Source: Brevibacillus panacihumi W25
Lineage (GTDB): Bacteria > Bacillota > Bacilli > Brevibacillales > Brevibacillaceae
Length of the DNA stretch: 64,000 nucleotides
Assembly (NCBI RefSeq): GCF_000503775.1
Contig: NZ_KI629782.1
Coordinates: 1,810,579 to 1,874,578 of the forward strand
Direction: 5' to 3'
The notes below the pieces were generated by a model that had not been told where the DNA came from, did no database searches, and saw nothing but the letters and a program-made list of their open reading frames with translations. Position 1 is the stretch's first letter; each line of letters starts with the position of its first letter. This document shows, in pieces, positions 34,122-43,001 of the stretch. Position numbers and translations under genes: made by a program.

Positions 34122-36071
34122 ATGAGCACATCCAACAACATGAGCCAGAAAGAGATGGAAGATCTCATTGCCAAGTACGACAAGGAATCCGCAGTACGAC
34201 AATACGTGGGTCCGATGAAGTGGATTACGTTTTGCCTGCTGGTTCTTTTCGCTGTTTATCAGCTATCCTATACACTCTTTCTGACCCTGCCGCCGCAAAT
34301 TCACCGTCCAATTCACTTGGCGTTTGGCTTGGGTCTCATTTATCTGCTCTATGCAGGAAGAAGCAAGAAAGGCTCTGAGCAAAAAGTCGGGATCATCAAT
34401 ATCATCCTTGCCCTTCTCAGCGTCTTTGTCTCGCTGTACTGGGTTATTGATTACGAAAATCTCGTCTTGCGCACAGGGAACTACACTACCTTGGACATGT
34501 TCGTGGGCGGAGCTGCCATCCTGCTGGTGCTGGAGGCTGCACGTCGTGTCGTCGGTTGGCCGATCACGATTATCGCATCGCTCTTTCTTCTATATACGTA
34601 TTTCGGTCCGTACATGCCCGGCTTTCTGGAGCATCGCGGCAGCACCGTGCCGCGGATTATCGGACACACATACTTCACCCTTGAGGGGATTTTGGGAACG
34701 CCCCTCGCCGTATCCTCGACGTTTATTTTTCTGTTTGTCCTGTTTGGCGCGTTTTTGGAGAAGACAGGTGTCGGACAGTACTTTAACGATCTTTCACTCG
34801 TTATCGCCGGTCGTCGCATAGGCGGTCCTGCAAAGGTAGCTGTTTTTTCCAGTGCTTTGCAAGGAACGATCAGCGGCAGCTCGGTAGCCAACGTCGTCAC
34901 ATCCGGCTCCTTTACCATCCCGATGATGAAACGTCTGGGATACCGCCCGGAATTCGCTGGAGCGGTAGAAGCCGCCGCTTCTACTGGTGGACAAATCATG
35001 CCGCCAATCATGGGGGCTGCCGCCTTCCTCATGGCCGAGTTTGTTGGGGTGCCTTACTTGGAAATCGTCAAAGCAGCGGCTTTGCCTGCTCTGCTCTATT
35101 TCACAGGCATCTGGATCATGACTCATTTTGAAGCGAAGCGCCTTGGGCTGCGCGGACTGAAAAAAGAAGAAATGCCAGACAAAAAGGAAGTCCTGAAGAA
35201 AAGCTATTTATTGCTCCCGATCCTGGTGATCATCGGAGCCTTGATGCTAAACTTCACTCCTGAGCGAGCTGCCATCATCGGGATTATCTCTTGCGTCATT
35301 GTCGGCGCCTTCCGCAAAGAAACTCGCATGTCTGTAACCGATATTCTGGAAGCGTTCGCCTCTGGCTCCAAGATTGCACTGGGTGTTGTAGCCGCTACTG
35401 CTTGTGCTGGGATTATCGTCGGAACTGTTACCCTGACGGGAATCGGCTTGAAGCTTGCCAATGGTTTGATCGATTTGGCAGGCGGCCAGTTGTTCCTCAC
35501 ACTGTTCTTTACCATGATCGCCTCCCTTATTCTGGGGATGGGAACACCGACGACAGCCAACTACATCATCACTTCCACCATTGCTGCACCTGCACTCGTA
35601 CAGCTTGGTGTGCCAGTAGTCGCTGCTCATATGTTTACGTTCTACTTCGGTATCGTGGCTGACATCACGCCACCGGTCGCACTTGCCGCCTTCGCCGCGT
35701 CAGGTATAGCCAAATCAAAACCGATGCGAACGGGTGTGGAGTCTACCCGGTTAGCTATCGCCGCCTTTATGGCTCCCTACATCTTCGTCGTCTCGCCAGC
35801 CTTGCTGCTGATTGATACGACCCTCTTCGGATCGATCTGGGTGATGTTCACCTCGGTCATGGGGATGATCGGTGTAGGTGCAGGCTTGATCGGTTACTGG
35901 ATGGCAAAGCTCAATCCATTGGAGCGCATCCTTTCTGTTGCCGGAGGTCTGCTCGCAGTCATTCCAGGCACGATGACAGATGCGATTGGACTTGCCCTTC
36001 TGGCCTTGGTTTTCGCTTTCTCTTACTACAAGAATCGTAAAGAGAATCAACTCGGCCAATTGCCTTCTTAA
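34122..36071 (+). CDS. Fused TRAP transporter permease (4TM/12TM)
   Basis: 649 residues; the ATG follows the preceding stop with no gap. The N-terminal four segments correspond to DctQ and the remaining twelve to DctM. Signature motifs include ISGSSVANVVTSGSFTIP, STGGQIMPPIMGA and GMGTPTTANYI. It is the membrane channel of the TAXI-TRAP importer and completes the three-gene operon before a terminator. Confidence 0.95.
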   Translation: MSTSNNMSQKEMEDLIAKYDKESAVRQYVGPMKWITFCLLVLFAVYQLSYTLFLTLPPQIHRPIHLAFGLGLIYLLYAGRSKKGSEQKVGIINIILALLSVFVSLYWVIDYENLVLRTGNYTTLDMFVGGAAILLVLEAARRVVGWPITIIASLFLLYTYFGPYMPGFLEHRGSTVPRIIGHTYFTLEGILGTPLAVSSTFIFLFVLFGAFLEKTGVGQYFNDLSLVIAGRRIGGPAKVAVFSSALQGTISGSSVANVVTSGSFTIPMMKRLGYRPEFAGAVEAAASTGGQIMPPIMGAAAFLMAEFVGVPYLEIVKAAALPALLYFTGIWIMTHFEAKRLGLRGLKKEEMPDKKEVLKKSYLLLPILVIIGALMLNFTPERAAIIGIISCVIVGAFRKETRMSVTDILEAFASGSKIALGVVAATACAGIIVGTVTLTGIGLKLANGLIDLAGGQLFLTLFFTMIASLILGMGTPTTANYIITSTIAAPALVQLGVPVVAAHMFTFYFGIVADITPPVALAAFAASGIAKSKPMRTGVESTRLAIAAFMAPYIFVVSPALLLIDTTLFGSIWVMFTSVMGMIGVGAGLIGYWMAKLNPLERILSVAGGLLAVIPGTMTDAIGLALLALVFAFSYYKNRKENQLGQLPS

Positions 36072-36081
36072 TAGCCAAAAA

Positions 36082-36124
36082 GAAAACTCCCATGCGTCAG
36101 TTCATCTGACTGCTTGGGAGTTTC
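36082..36124. terminator. Bidirectional terminator between the TRAP operon and cvfB
   Basis: AAAACTCCCA...TGGGAGTTT forms the outer stem with CAGT/ACTG pairing inside. A-rich and T-rich flanks serve both convergent transcripts. Confidence 0.85.
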
Positions 36125-36127
36125 TTG

Positions 36128-37036
36128 TTATTCCACCTGATTGTCAATCAATTTCGTCCAGCCATCCACCTGCTCAACTCGTCTTTCCTTCATCAGCTTG
36201 CCCAGTGCGCGCTTGAAGCTCGATTTGCTCATGTCGAATTTCTCGCGGACCACATCGGCAGGCGTATCGTCCGTATACGGCATCGCCCCGTCCCGATTGA
36301 TCAGATAACGCAGCAGCTTTTCCGCGTCCTCCCCGTACTGGACCTCCTTGCGCTCTCGCATAGAACCATTGAGCCTGCCGTCTTCCCGCACAAAACTAAC
36401 CCGGCAGCGAACCGATTGCCCAAGACGCAGCCGTTCTGTCATCTCATCCCGATGGATAAACAGGATGTGATCCTCATCCGTCAACAGAAAGGCACCGGCT
36501 TGAATCACCTTGTAGACCGTACCCACCACCTGCTTGTTCTTCATCGTATGGTCGGCAGGCACTGCAATCTGTCCGACTTCCGCCTCCGTCACCGGCTTTG
36601 CCAACATCCGTCCCTTCGGATCTCGCTTGATCGCCACCAGCAAGCGGTCTCCCGGTCGGGGCCATTCATCCCGCAGCTTTGGGAGGTCGTCTATAAAAAC
36701 AAGCAAGTGCTTGTTGATCCCATTGTCCAGAAAAATCCCCATACGCGAGGAGAGATCCACTACTTCCAACCACCCGTATTCATCAAGGCCCACGTATGGC
36801 ATGGCCATCGTTGCTGCCAATCGATCTTCGTGGTCATGGTACAAAAACACTTCGACTTCTTCCCCGCTTTCGAGGGGGCCATCTGCTTCGTTGCGGTGGA
36901 GAAAGACCTCCTCTCTGCCGTCGGTCAGAAAGTATCCGATCTCCTTCTTGCGGGCTACCCGCATCCTCAGAATCATGCCTGCCTGCAAATTTCGATTGGG
37001 AGCCTTGGTTCGTACCTGTCTTCTGTCTCTATCCAT
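36128..37036 (-). CDS. cvfB: CvfB-family S1 RNA-binding protein
   Basis: 302 residues. Three S1-like modules (around LRMRVARKKEIGYFL, GIFLDNGINKHLLVF and GTVYKVIQAGAFLL) precede a C-terminal winged-helix segment (MSKSSFKRALGKLMKE), the CvfB layout. In Staphylococcus and Bacillus relatives it binds RNA and affects virulence and expression. The ATG has GTGAGGAAG upstream. Confidence 0.9.
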   Translation of the reverse strand: MDRDRRQVRTKAPNRNLQAGMILRMRVARKKEIGYFLTDGREEVFLHRNEADGPLESGEEVEVFLYHDHEDRLAATMAMPYVGLDEYGWLEVVDLSSRMGIFLDNGINKHLLVFIDDLPKLRDEWPRPGDRLLVAIKRDPKGRMLAKPVTEAEVGQIAVPADHTMKNKQVVGTVYKVIQAGAFLLTDEDHILFIHRDEMTERLRLGQSVRCRVSFVREDGRLNGSMRERKEVQYGEDAEKLLRYLINRDGAMPYTDDTPADVVREKFDMSKSSFKRALGKLMKERRVEQVDGWTKLIDNQVE

Positions 37037-37192
37037 CGTTTCGCTTCCTCACTCTCGTCTCTATTCCATTAAAATACCACAACTTTTTCCTGCGACCAAG
37101 GCGGCTGTCCCGTAAAGTAGGCAAGTCTTGCACAATGGGACATACATATGACAATATCGGACCCTTTTTAACGATAGGAGTGACGTCGCATT

Positions 37193-37969
37193 ATGTTGCT
37201 TTTACTGGAATACATCTTCCTTGGCATCGTACAGGGCTTAACCGAATTTTTGCCCATCTCCAGCACCGGCCATCTCGTTTTATTCCGCAAGCTTTTTGGC
37301 CTGGACGAGATCGGATTGTTGTTTGATACGATGCTTCACTTCGGGACGTTGATCGCTGTCATTGTCGTATTCTGGCCCGAGATTAGACAGCTAATCGCCA
37401 ATCCTACCAGCAAATTAGCCCGTCTGCTTGTCGTAGGAACCATCCCTACAGCCGTGATCGGACTCGCCTTCGAGGATTACTTCGAGGAAATCTCCCGTAC
37501 TGGCGTCACGATCGGCTGGGAATTTCTTGCGACTGGGGTCATTCTATGGACAGTGGAATCCATGCGCAAGGGACATCGCCGTTTTGAACAAATCAACTAC
37601 ACCGATGCCTTGATCATCGGCACCCTGCAAGGAGCGGCCATCCTTCCCGCTATCTCACGCTCCGGACTTACCATTGCCGGTTCCCTATTGCGTGGAATCG
37701 ACCGGGCAGATGCGGCTCGTTTTTCCTTTTTGCTCTCCTTGCCAGCCATCCTGGGCGCGTGTACCCTGCAAACCGTCAAACTGACGCAAAATCCACTCGA
37801 CACCGCTTCACTGATCCCCATGATTGTAGGCACTTTTTTTGCTGCAGTCGCGGGTTACTTCGCGATTCGCTGGATGCTGAGAATTATCAGCACCGGCTCT
37901 ATGAAGGGGTTTGCGGTCTACGTCTGGATTCTTGGCGGGATCATTCTTGGATTGCAATACCTGGGATAA
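37193..37969 (+). CDS. uppP: Undecaprenyl-diphosphatase UppP (BacA)
   Basis: 258 residues with eight membrane segments and both family signatures: EFLPISSTGHL near the N-terminus (catalytic Glu) and LPAISRSGLTIAG. It dephosphorylates undecaprenyl diphosphate, recycling the cell-wall lipid carrier and conferring bacitracin tolerance. ATAGGAGTGAC lies upstream. A half copy of the palindromic repeat starts ten bases after its stop. Confidence 0.95.
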   Translation: MLLLLEYIFLGIVQGLTEFLPISSTGHLVLFRKLFGLDEIGLLFDTMLHFGTLIAVIVVFWPEIRQLIANPTSKLARLLVVGTIPTAVIGLAFEDYFEEISRTGVTIGWEFLATGVILWTVESMRKGHRRFEQINYTDALIIGTLQGAAILPAISRSGLTIAGSLLRGIDRADAARFSFLLSLPAILGACTLQTVKLTQNPLDTASLIPMIVGTFFAAVAGYFAIRWMLRIISTGSMKGFAVYVWILGGIILGLQYLG

Positions 37970-37978
37970 TAACGTTGA

Positions 37979-38040
37979 TCCAGCTGTAGTGGTGGGGAGG
38001 AAAAAGGAGAAAACGCTCCAGGCGGGTTGGGATCTTTGCT
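37979..38040. repeat. Half copy of the palindromic intergenic repeat
   Basis: 62 bases match 9452-9513 without gaps, 55 of 62 identical, same orientation. The right arm of the palindrome is absent here. Like the full copy it follows a plus-strand gene in a convergent gap. Confidence 0.85.
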
Positions 38041-38062
38041 TAGAGGCTCTAAACATATAAGA

Positions 38063-38083
38063 AAGTCGGCATACAGCCGACTT
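38063..38083 (-). terminator. Intrinsic terminator of the 68-residue membrane protein gene
   Basis: AAGTCGGC-ATACA-GCCGACTT overlapping the stop codon; on the minus strand a T-rich segment follows. Confidence 0.75.
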
Positions 38084-38288
38084 ACCTGCTTTCTTCCTTG
38101 TCTGGGTATCGGCTCGCAATGAGTTTTCCGACCAGTAGGATAATGCCGTAAAATGCGGTGGCCAATAAAGATGTCGCAAGCCAAGTGGCCGTGCCTAGCA
38201 CCAAATAAAGCAAGGCATGCGCCACAAAGATCCCGAGCAGCCACCACCAGATGTTCATGCGGTTGAAAAAGGACACAAAACCACGCAT
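38082..38288 (-). CDS. Small two-helix membrane protein, unknown function
   Basis: 68 residues; GGAGGTGC is eight bases before the ATG. Two hydrophobic segments (about 13-34 and 38-57) are joined by a short turn, with a charged C-terminus ending DKEESR. I recognise no family. Confidence 0.72.
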   Translation of the reverse strand: MRGFVSFFNRMNIWWWLLGIFVAHALLYLVLGTATWLATSLLATAFYGIILLVGKLIASRYPDKEESR

Positions 38289-38365
38289 TCGACTGCACCT
38301 CCAGCTATCTCTACTTCTTGTTATAGCCGAAGGGAGGTCATTTTATCCCCCGCTCCATGTACCAT

Positions 38366-38701
38366 TCAAGGGTATTCGACAGCAAAGCCCGCCCGCTCCA
38401 AAATCTCAGCCAGAACATCCAATGGTGTCCGGGCTACTTCTCCGTATACCTTTTGCGTATGGAGATGCATCGCGTCAGGAAGATCTGCTGCCAGCTGCTT
38501 TCGCAATTTTATTCCGCTTTCATCTTCATCCGTAAGCAGGTAGACCTCATCTGCTTCTTCCGTCAAAAGGGCGAGCTGTTCCGCCTTTTCCGTACTGTAA
38601 GAGCCATAGGTGCAATAAATCGTAACGGGTTCTGCGAGGACTTTGAGCAATCGCTCCCGGTCCGTTTTTCCCTCCACGATTAAGACGCAGTCTGCTGCCA
38701 T
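38366..38701 (-). CDS. Small toprim-domain protein (YusF-like)
   Basis: 111 residues, a single toprim domain: catalytic Glu10 in IVEGKTD and the metal-binding DxD at Asp58/Asp60 (LTDEDESG). Such stand-alone toprim proteins resemble the N-terminal part of RNase M5 and primases, and are presumed nucleases or topoisomerase-like phosphotransferases. AAAGGGGAAA precedes the ATG. The substrate is unknown. Confidence 0.88.
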   Translation of the reverse strand: MAADCVLIVEGKTDRERLLKVLAEPVTIYCTYGSYSTEKAEQLALLTEEADEVYLLTDEDESGIKLRKQLAADLPDAMHLHTQKVYGEVARTPLDVLAEILERAGFAVEYP

Positions 38702-38853
38702 CTGTATTTCCCCTTTTCGCCATAAACTCTCTCTTTCAGTATACCTGTTGTCCCCTCCTCAAGCACGCGATGCGGGAAACATGTGGATGTGTAGGCAAGC
38801 TCCCGAATTGGCATGGTAATAAGGAAGCCGATAAGTAAAGGAGATCTCCGACC

Positions 38854-39006
38854 ATGGCCAAATGGAAAAGCGCAAAGAATCTAAATCAAAAAGGATTGGC
38901 TGTAACCGGTCTGACCAGCAGTACGGTAGCCGATGACACCCATACCGCAGACAATCAAGGAAACGCGAAGCAGCATCAGAATCAGCAACAGCCTCGCCAA
39001 TCATGA
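38854..39006 (+). CDS. Small Gln/Asn-rich hydrophilic protein, unknown
   Basis: 50 residues with AAGGAGAT eight bases before the ATG and a clean terminator right after the stop, so very likely expressed. The C-terminal third is almost all Gln, Asn and His (HQNQQQPRQS). Size and composition suggest a spore-associated protein but I recognise no family. Confidence 0.7.
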   Translation: MAKWKSAKNLNQKGLAVTGLTSSTVADDTHTADNQGNAKQHQNQQQPRQS

Positions 39007-39015
39007 TTTGTGTGT

Positions 39016-39047
39016 GAAAAGAAGCCTGCACAGCAGTGCTTCTTTTC
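39016..39047 (+). terminator. Intrinsic terminator of the 50-residue protein gene
   Basis: GAAAAGAAGC and GCTTCTTTTC form a 10-bp stem, followed by TTTACTT. Confidence 0.8.
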
Positions 39048-39126
39048 TTTACTTCGGGCACCGTTCCTGATACGCTAGTAAAAAATATTTTTCTGAATAT
39101 TGCCAAGAGACGGAGAGAAAATCGGC

Positions 39127-40383
39127 ATGGAGCTATCTCTATGGAGAAATCGTTCATTTGTAAAGCTATGGTTCGCGCAGATGACCGCCAATATCGGCGA
39201 TCAATTTTACAGCTTCGCTTTGCTTTGGTACCTGTTGCAAGCAACGAAATCCGGAACAGCGTTAAGTCTGCTCGTCATCCCGGAAATGGTGGCAGGTCTG
39301 CTCTTTTTTCTCGTTGGAGGGGTTCTTGCCGATCGCTACAATCCTCGATTGCTCATGGTCGGATCAGATTTGGCCCGTATTCTCGTCGCAATCGCCGTAG
39401 GCATTATGGCGGCTCTGGGGATTGAGCAGTTTTCTTTTTTTCTGATAGCGCAGTTCCTGCTTGGACTATTCTCCAGCTTGTTCCAACCTGCACGTACTGT
39501 CGCTCTCAAAGCCATTGTCCCTCTGGAACAGCTCAGTCGTGCCAACGCGATCCTGGACACGACATTTCGGACCATTCGTATTCTTGCTCCCATGAGCATC
39601 GGCTTGCTCTCTTCTCTTTTGCCCTTGTCTGCGCTTTTTTTCGTCAATGCCGTCAGCTACCTGCTCTCCGTCTTCTTCGTCTATTCCATTAGCGCAGCTC
39701 TACAACCCATCCAGGAAAACGGCGCTCCTGTCAAAATGACCCCTTCCCAGTACATCAAGGATATAGGTATGGGCATGACGGAGCTAAAGCGTAATCATTT
39801 GCTCTTTTTGATTCTTGTGTTCAGCAATGTGGGTTTTCTCGTTTGGATCGTGTGTTGGAATGTTGGCTTTCCTTTTTTGGCGGAAGGCATGGCACAAGGC
39901 GATGGCAGTCAGCTAGCTGTGCTGATCGGCAGCTACGGCATCGGCAACCTGTTCGGCAGTCTCTACATGGCAAGGGCTGTTTATCATCGTCACCTCTTGG
40001 TCATTTTGATCGGATGGGCGGTTCAGGCGGGCGGTTTTCTGTTGTTGGCACTTGGAACGGAGTACCACTGGCTGGCCTATCTGGCTGCTGCGGTCGCTGG
40101 AATAGGAGGACCATTAATCGGAATTCCTACGGTTACTGCGATCCAGACGAAAGCCTCCGGCAGCAACACAGGCAAAATATTTTCCATCAACATGCTCATG
40201 TTTACGTTCTTCAGCATGCTGTCCAGCATGTTAGGAGCGATCTGGCTGGGTAAATGGCCCGTCGAACAGCTATTTCTCGTTAGTGGACTTTTCCTTGTAA
40301 GTTTAGCTGCCATCGGATTTGCCTGGGAACGAAGCATTGAACAACACTCCTACCAACAGCAAGCAGACCAATCCTCTTCTTGA
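39127..40383 (+). CDS. MFS transporter (enterobactin-exporter-like subfamily)
   Basis: 418 residues from the ATG at 39127, with twelve membrane segments. The MFS loop motif GGVLADRYNPR between helices 2 and 3 and the SLFQPARTVALKAIV region match the MFS_3/TetA-like exporters. It likely expels a drug or siderophore-like compound; the substrate is unknown. The weak GGAGAGAAAA precedes the start. The terminator overlaps the last codons. Confidence 0.88.
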   Translation: MELSLWRNRSFVKLWFAQMTANIGDQFYSFALLWYLLQATKSGTALSLLVIPEMVAGLLFFLVGGVLADRYNPRLLMVGSDLARILVAIAVGIMAALGIEQFSFFLIAQFLLGLFSSLFQPARTVALKAIVPLEQLSRANAILDTTFRTIRILAPMSIGLLSSLLPLSALFFVNAVSYLLSVFFVYSISAALQPIQENGAPVKMTPSQYIKDIGMGMTELKRNHLLFLILVFSNVGFLVWIVCWNVGFPFLAEGMAQGDGSQLAVLIGSYGIGNLFGSLYMARAVYHRHLLVILIGWAVQAGGFLLLALGTEYHWLAYLAAAVAGIGGPLIGIPTVTAIQTKASGSNTGKIFSINMLMFTFFSMLSSMLGAIWLGKWPVEQLFLVSGLFLVSLAAIGFAWERSIEQHSYQQQADQSSS

Positions 40384-40406
40384 AGGAGAAAGATTGGTTT
40401 TTTTTC
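40367..40406 (+). terminator. Intrinsic terminator of the MFS gene
   Basis: ACCAATC (inside the final codons) pairs with GATTGGT, followed by a run of T residues. Confidence 0.8.
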
Positions 40407-40417
40407 GGAAAAAGGAA

Positions 40418-40446
40418 TTGCAATCCGCTTATTCATGTCATATAAT
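40418..40446 (+). promoter_or_regulatory. Sigma-A promoter of the amt gene
   Basis: TTGCAA (40418-40423) and TATAAT (40441-40446), 17-base spacer; predicted start near 40453. Confidence 0.75.
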
Positions 40447-40482
40447 CTGACGTATAGAAAATAAGTGTTAGATATTCTGACA
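40436..40482 (+). promoter_or_regulatory. Two GlnR/TnrA-like boxes at the amt promoter
   Basis: Box 2, TGTTA-GATATTC-TGACA (40466-40482), is a perfect TGTNA-N7-TNACA. Box 1, TGTCA-TATAATC-TGACG (40436-40452), has one mismatch and covers the -10. They start exactly 30 bases apart. Their place over and below the -10 suggests repression (GlnR-like) more than activation. Confidence 0.78.
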
Positions 40483-40501
40483 TGAAAAAGGAGTGGATTG
40501 A

Positions 40502-41845
40502 ATGGAACCGACTTTAGAAGATGTATCTTCCGCCATCGATTCTACATGGGTCATGGTATCTGCCATCCTGGTGATCATGATGCAGATTGGATTCGCTCTG
40601 CTGGAGGCAGGCTCAACCCGGATGAAAAATGCCGGCCACATCGCCGGCAAGACCGTCCTTACTTTCGGTATCTGCTCCATCGCCTTCTGGTCTCTCGGAT
40701 TCGGGCTTACCTTTGGCGATGGCAACTCCCTCATCGGTCTTACCGGATTTTTCTTCGACGGTTCTGCGGAACAAGCAGCCGCATCTTTCTCCAACTTCTC
40801 CGGAGCTTCTGTCCCGATCACGATCCTCTTTTTGTTCCAGCTGGCATTCGCCGCTGTTTCGCTAGCAATCGCCTGGGGCGGGTTTGCCGAACGGGCGAAG
40901 CTTTCGGTCTACTTCATTTTCAGTATATTGTTCACTGTGTTGATCTATCCCGTGGTTGGTCACTGGGTATGGGGCGGCGGGTGGCTGGCAGAACTGGGGA
41001 TGCAGGACTTCGCAGGTTCTACTGTCGTTCATTTACAAGGCGCTATCGTAGCCTTGGTAGCCACACTCCTTTTGAAACCCCGGATCGGCAAGTACAATCG
41101 CGACGGCAGCTCCAATCTGATTCCGGGTCACAATCAGGTATACTCCGTGCTTGGCGTGCTTTTCCTGTGGATCGGTTGGTTCGGGTTCAATGGCGGTTCT
41201 ACACTGGGTGCCTCAGACGGTTTCTTTGGCTATGTCGCCGTCACCACCAATCTCGCTACAGCTGCCGGAGCCATCGCTGCTCTCGCCATCTCCTGGATCG
41301 TCATGGGCAAGGCGGATATTCCCAGCATGCTGAACGGCGTCCTCTCAGCCCTGGTCGCTATCACAGCCTCCTGCGCCTTCGTCGATCCCTGGGCAGCAGT
41401 CGTAATCGGAGCTGTGTCAGGTATTCTGACCTTCTATACTTCTGTTTGGTTTGATCGCATGGGTATCGATGATCCGATCTTCGCCTTCTCCGTTCACGGG
41501 GTGGCAGGCATATGGGGAACCTTGTCCACGGGGCTGTTTGCCACACCTGCCCTCGCAGAAAAAGTGGGAGTCGGCGGTGCAGGCTTGTTCTACGGCGGGG
41601 GTTTTCATCAATTGGGGATTCAGGCACTCGGACTGGCAGGCTCGATCGCCTATGTCTTCGCCGTGTCATACATTGTGCTGGCTGCATTGAAAGCCATCAT
41701 GGGACTTCGTGTATCTCGCGAAGAAGAGCTCGTAGGCCTCGACGTCAGCGAACACGGAATCTATGGCTATCCCGAGCTTCTGCAGCCCGGACGTGTACAA
41801 CAACCGGCTGCAAGCCCAAAAAGCATCGCGCAAGTCTCAAACTAA
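40502..41845 (+). CDS. amt: Ammonium transporter Amt
   Basis: 447 residues, eleven membrane segments. Signatures: QIGFALLEAGSTRMKNA, the AmtB motif region around HLQGAIVALVA, and the pore histidines in HLQG and SVHGVAG. It imports ammonium. AAAAGGAGTGG precedes the ATG. No PII-type glnK/nrgB gene follows, unlike in B. subtilis nrgAB. Two nitrogen-regulator boxes lie in the promoter. Confidence 0.95.
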   Translation: MEPTLEDVSSAIDSTWVMVSAILVIMMQIGFALLEAGSTRMKNAGHIAGKTVLTFGICSIAFWSLGFGLTFGDGNSLIGLTGFFFDGSAEQAAASFSNFSGASVPITILFLFQLAFAAVSLAIAWGGFAERAKLSVYFIFSILFTVLIYPVVGHWVWGGGWLAELGMQDFAGSTVVHLQGAIVALVATLLLKPRIGKYNRDGSSNLIPGHNQVYSVLGVLFLWIGWFGFNGGSTLGASDGFFGYVAVTTNLATAAGAIAALAISWIVMGKADIPSMLNGVLSALVAITASCAFVDPWAAVVIGAVSGILTFYTSVWFDRMGIDDPIFAFSVHGVAGIWGTLSTGLFATPALAEKVGVGGAGLFYGGGFHQLGIQALGLAGSIAYVFAVSYIVLAALKAIMGLRVSREEELVGLDVSEHGIYGYPELLQPGRVQQPAASPKSIAQVSN

Positions 41846-41858
41846 CGATTTCCAAGCG

Positions 41859-42194
41859 CTATGATCGTCCCATCAAGGGAAAATCAGCGGGAATTGCTTC
41901 TTTCGAAAAATAACGAACTGTTATTCCCTTCCTTTGTGCATACTCGATCTCTCTTCTCGTGCTGCTGCCGATATAACCATCGACATCGATCACAAATATT
42001 TCATCGGAGAGATCGATTTTCTTCAGATGCAAGTCACCCAATAATTCGGCTTGCTCTTCTGTCAAATCAAAGCCTTCGCTTTGTTCAAAAAACGCTAAAC
42101 TAATCACGATGTTTCCTTGAAGGGTTAGGTGTGCATTGACTTGTTCGAATTGCTTCTTGAACTTTGTCGATCCGCATAGCGTGATGATCTTCAT
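41859..42194 (-). CDS. Nucleoside 2-deoxyribosyltransferase-like protein
   Basis: 111 residues. The Rossmann-like pattern of ITLCGSTKFKKQF, then EIFVIDVDGYIGSSTRREIEYA with the conserved Asp/Gly and Glu (STRREIEYA), matches the NDT-like family. Such proteins cleave or transfer the base of nucleosides or related signalling nucleotides. AGGAGG lies five bases before the ATG. It is convergent with amt, with only 13 bases between stops and no visible terminator. Confidence 0.82.
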   Translation of the reverse strand: MKIITLCGSTKFKKQFEQVNAHLTLQGNIVISLAFFEQSEGFDLTEEQAELLGDLHLKKIDLSDEIFVIDVDGYIGSSTRREIEYAQRKGITVRYFSKEAIPADFPLMGRS

Positions 42195-42220
42195 GCCATC
42201 CTCCTATATTTTTATATAAA

Positions 42221-42248
42221 AGCTGACCCACATCATCATCGGGTCAGC
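42221..42248 (-). terminator. Intrinsic terminator of the MOSC gene
   Basis: AGCTGACCC and GGGTCAGC form the stem ten bases past the MOSC stop; the minus strand continues TTTTATATAAA. Confidence 0.75.
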
Positions 42249-42258
42249 CCTTTTTTTA

Positions 42259-42984
42259 CTATGTTCCCAACACATACACGGATTCTCCCACGGCAACGCG
42301 ACCTGGGCGAATGACGGAGGCATATACGCCAAAGTGATTGTCATGCCGCTTGGCGCAGGTCTTTAAAATCGCAGCATTCATCATGAGGCTATCCGGGTCA
42401 ATGTTGACGTACATGCAGCGGTCGCAGTGCTTGTTCACCTGGAGCAGGACATCGTTGACCTGGATCTGCTTGCCGATCCATTTATCCTCGGCAAACGGTT
42501 CATCATCATCCAGCACAATAACCAGATTGCCGCGAAAACGCCTTGGGTCCAGCTCATCGACCTCTGCCAGGCGCGCGATTTCCCGCAGGGAGGCATCCGT
42601 CACCAGCAGGATGTGATCCTCCCAGTTTTTCCCTCCTTCCTGAGGAACGCTTCGCTTAGGCGCAATCGACCGCTTCGCCGTCTGTGCCACATGCTCAAAC
42701 AAGGCATCCTCCCAGACGAACGAGTTTCCGTCCCGAGCTGTCACATAGACTTGCGGGTATTGATCATCTTCCTTGGCCTTCTCCTCCAGGACCGCCTCAT
42801 ACCCCAGAAGTGCCGGTACCACGTCTGCACTCAAATACTTGCCGTTGCGAGACTCATCGAGAAAATAGTAGCTGCGATCCCCGTACAATCCGAAGCTGTC
42901 TACCTGGCATTCTGTCAGCTGCTCTCCACGCATCGCCTTCACCGGATGGCGAAAAATGCTTTGCAGACTCCCTACTCTCTTCAT
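42259..42984 (-). CDS. MOSC-domain protein
   Basis: 241 residues from the ATG at 42984, preceded by GGGGGAGAGAGGA; the upstream in-frame extension overlaps NAD kinase. MOSC_N-like beta domain (SIFRHPVKAMRGEQL, GLYGDRSYYF) followed by the MOSC domain with the conserved Cys of HCDRCMYVNID. MOSC proteins carry sulfur or molybdenum cofactor; close relatives reduce N-hydroxylated compounds. It follows the NAD kinase gene by 17 bases and is probably co-transcribed. Confidence 0.87.
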   Translation of the reverse strand: MKRVGSLQSIFRHPVKAMRGEQLTECQVDSFGLYGDRSYYFLDESRNGKYLSADVVPALLGYEAVLEEKAKEDDQYPQVYVTARDGNSFVWEDALFEHVAQTAKRSIAPKRSVPQEGGKNWEDHILLVTDASLREIARLAEVDELDPRRFRGNLVIVLDDDEPFAEDKWIGKQIQVNDVLLQVNKHCDRCMYVNIDPDSLMMNAAILKTCAKRHDNHFGVYASVIRPGRVAVGESVYVLGT

Positions 42985-43001
42985 CTTTCCTCTCTCCCCC
43001 T

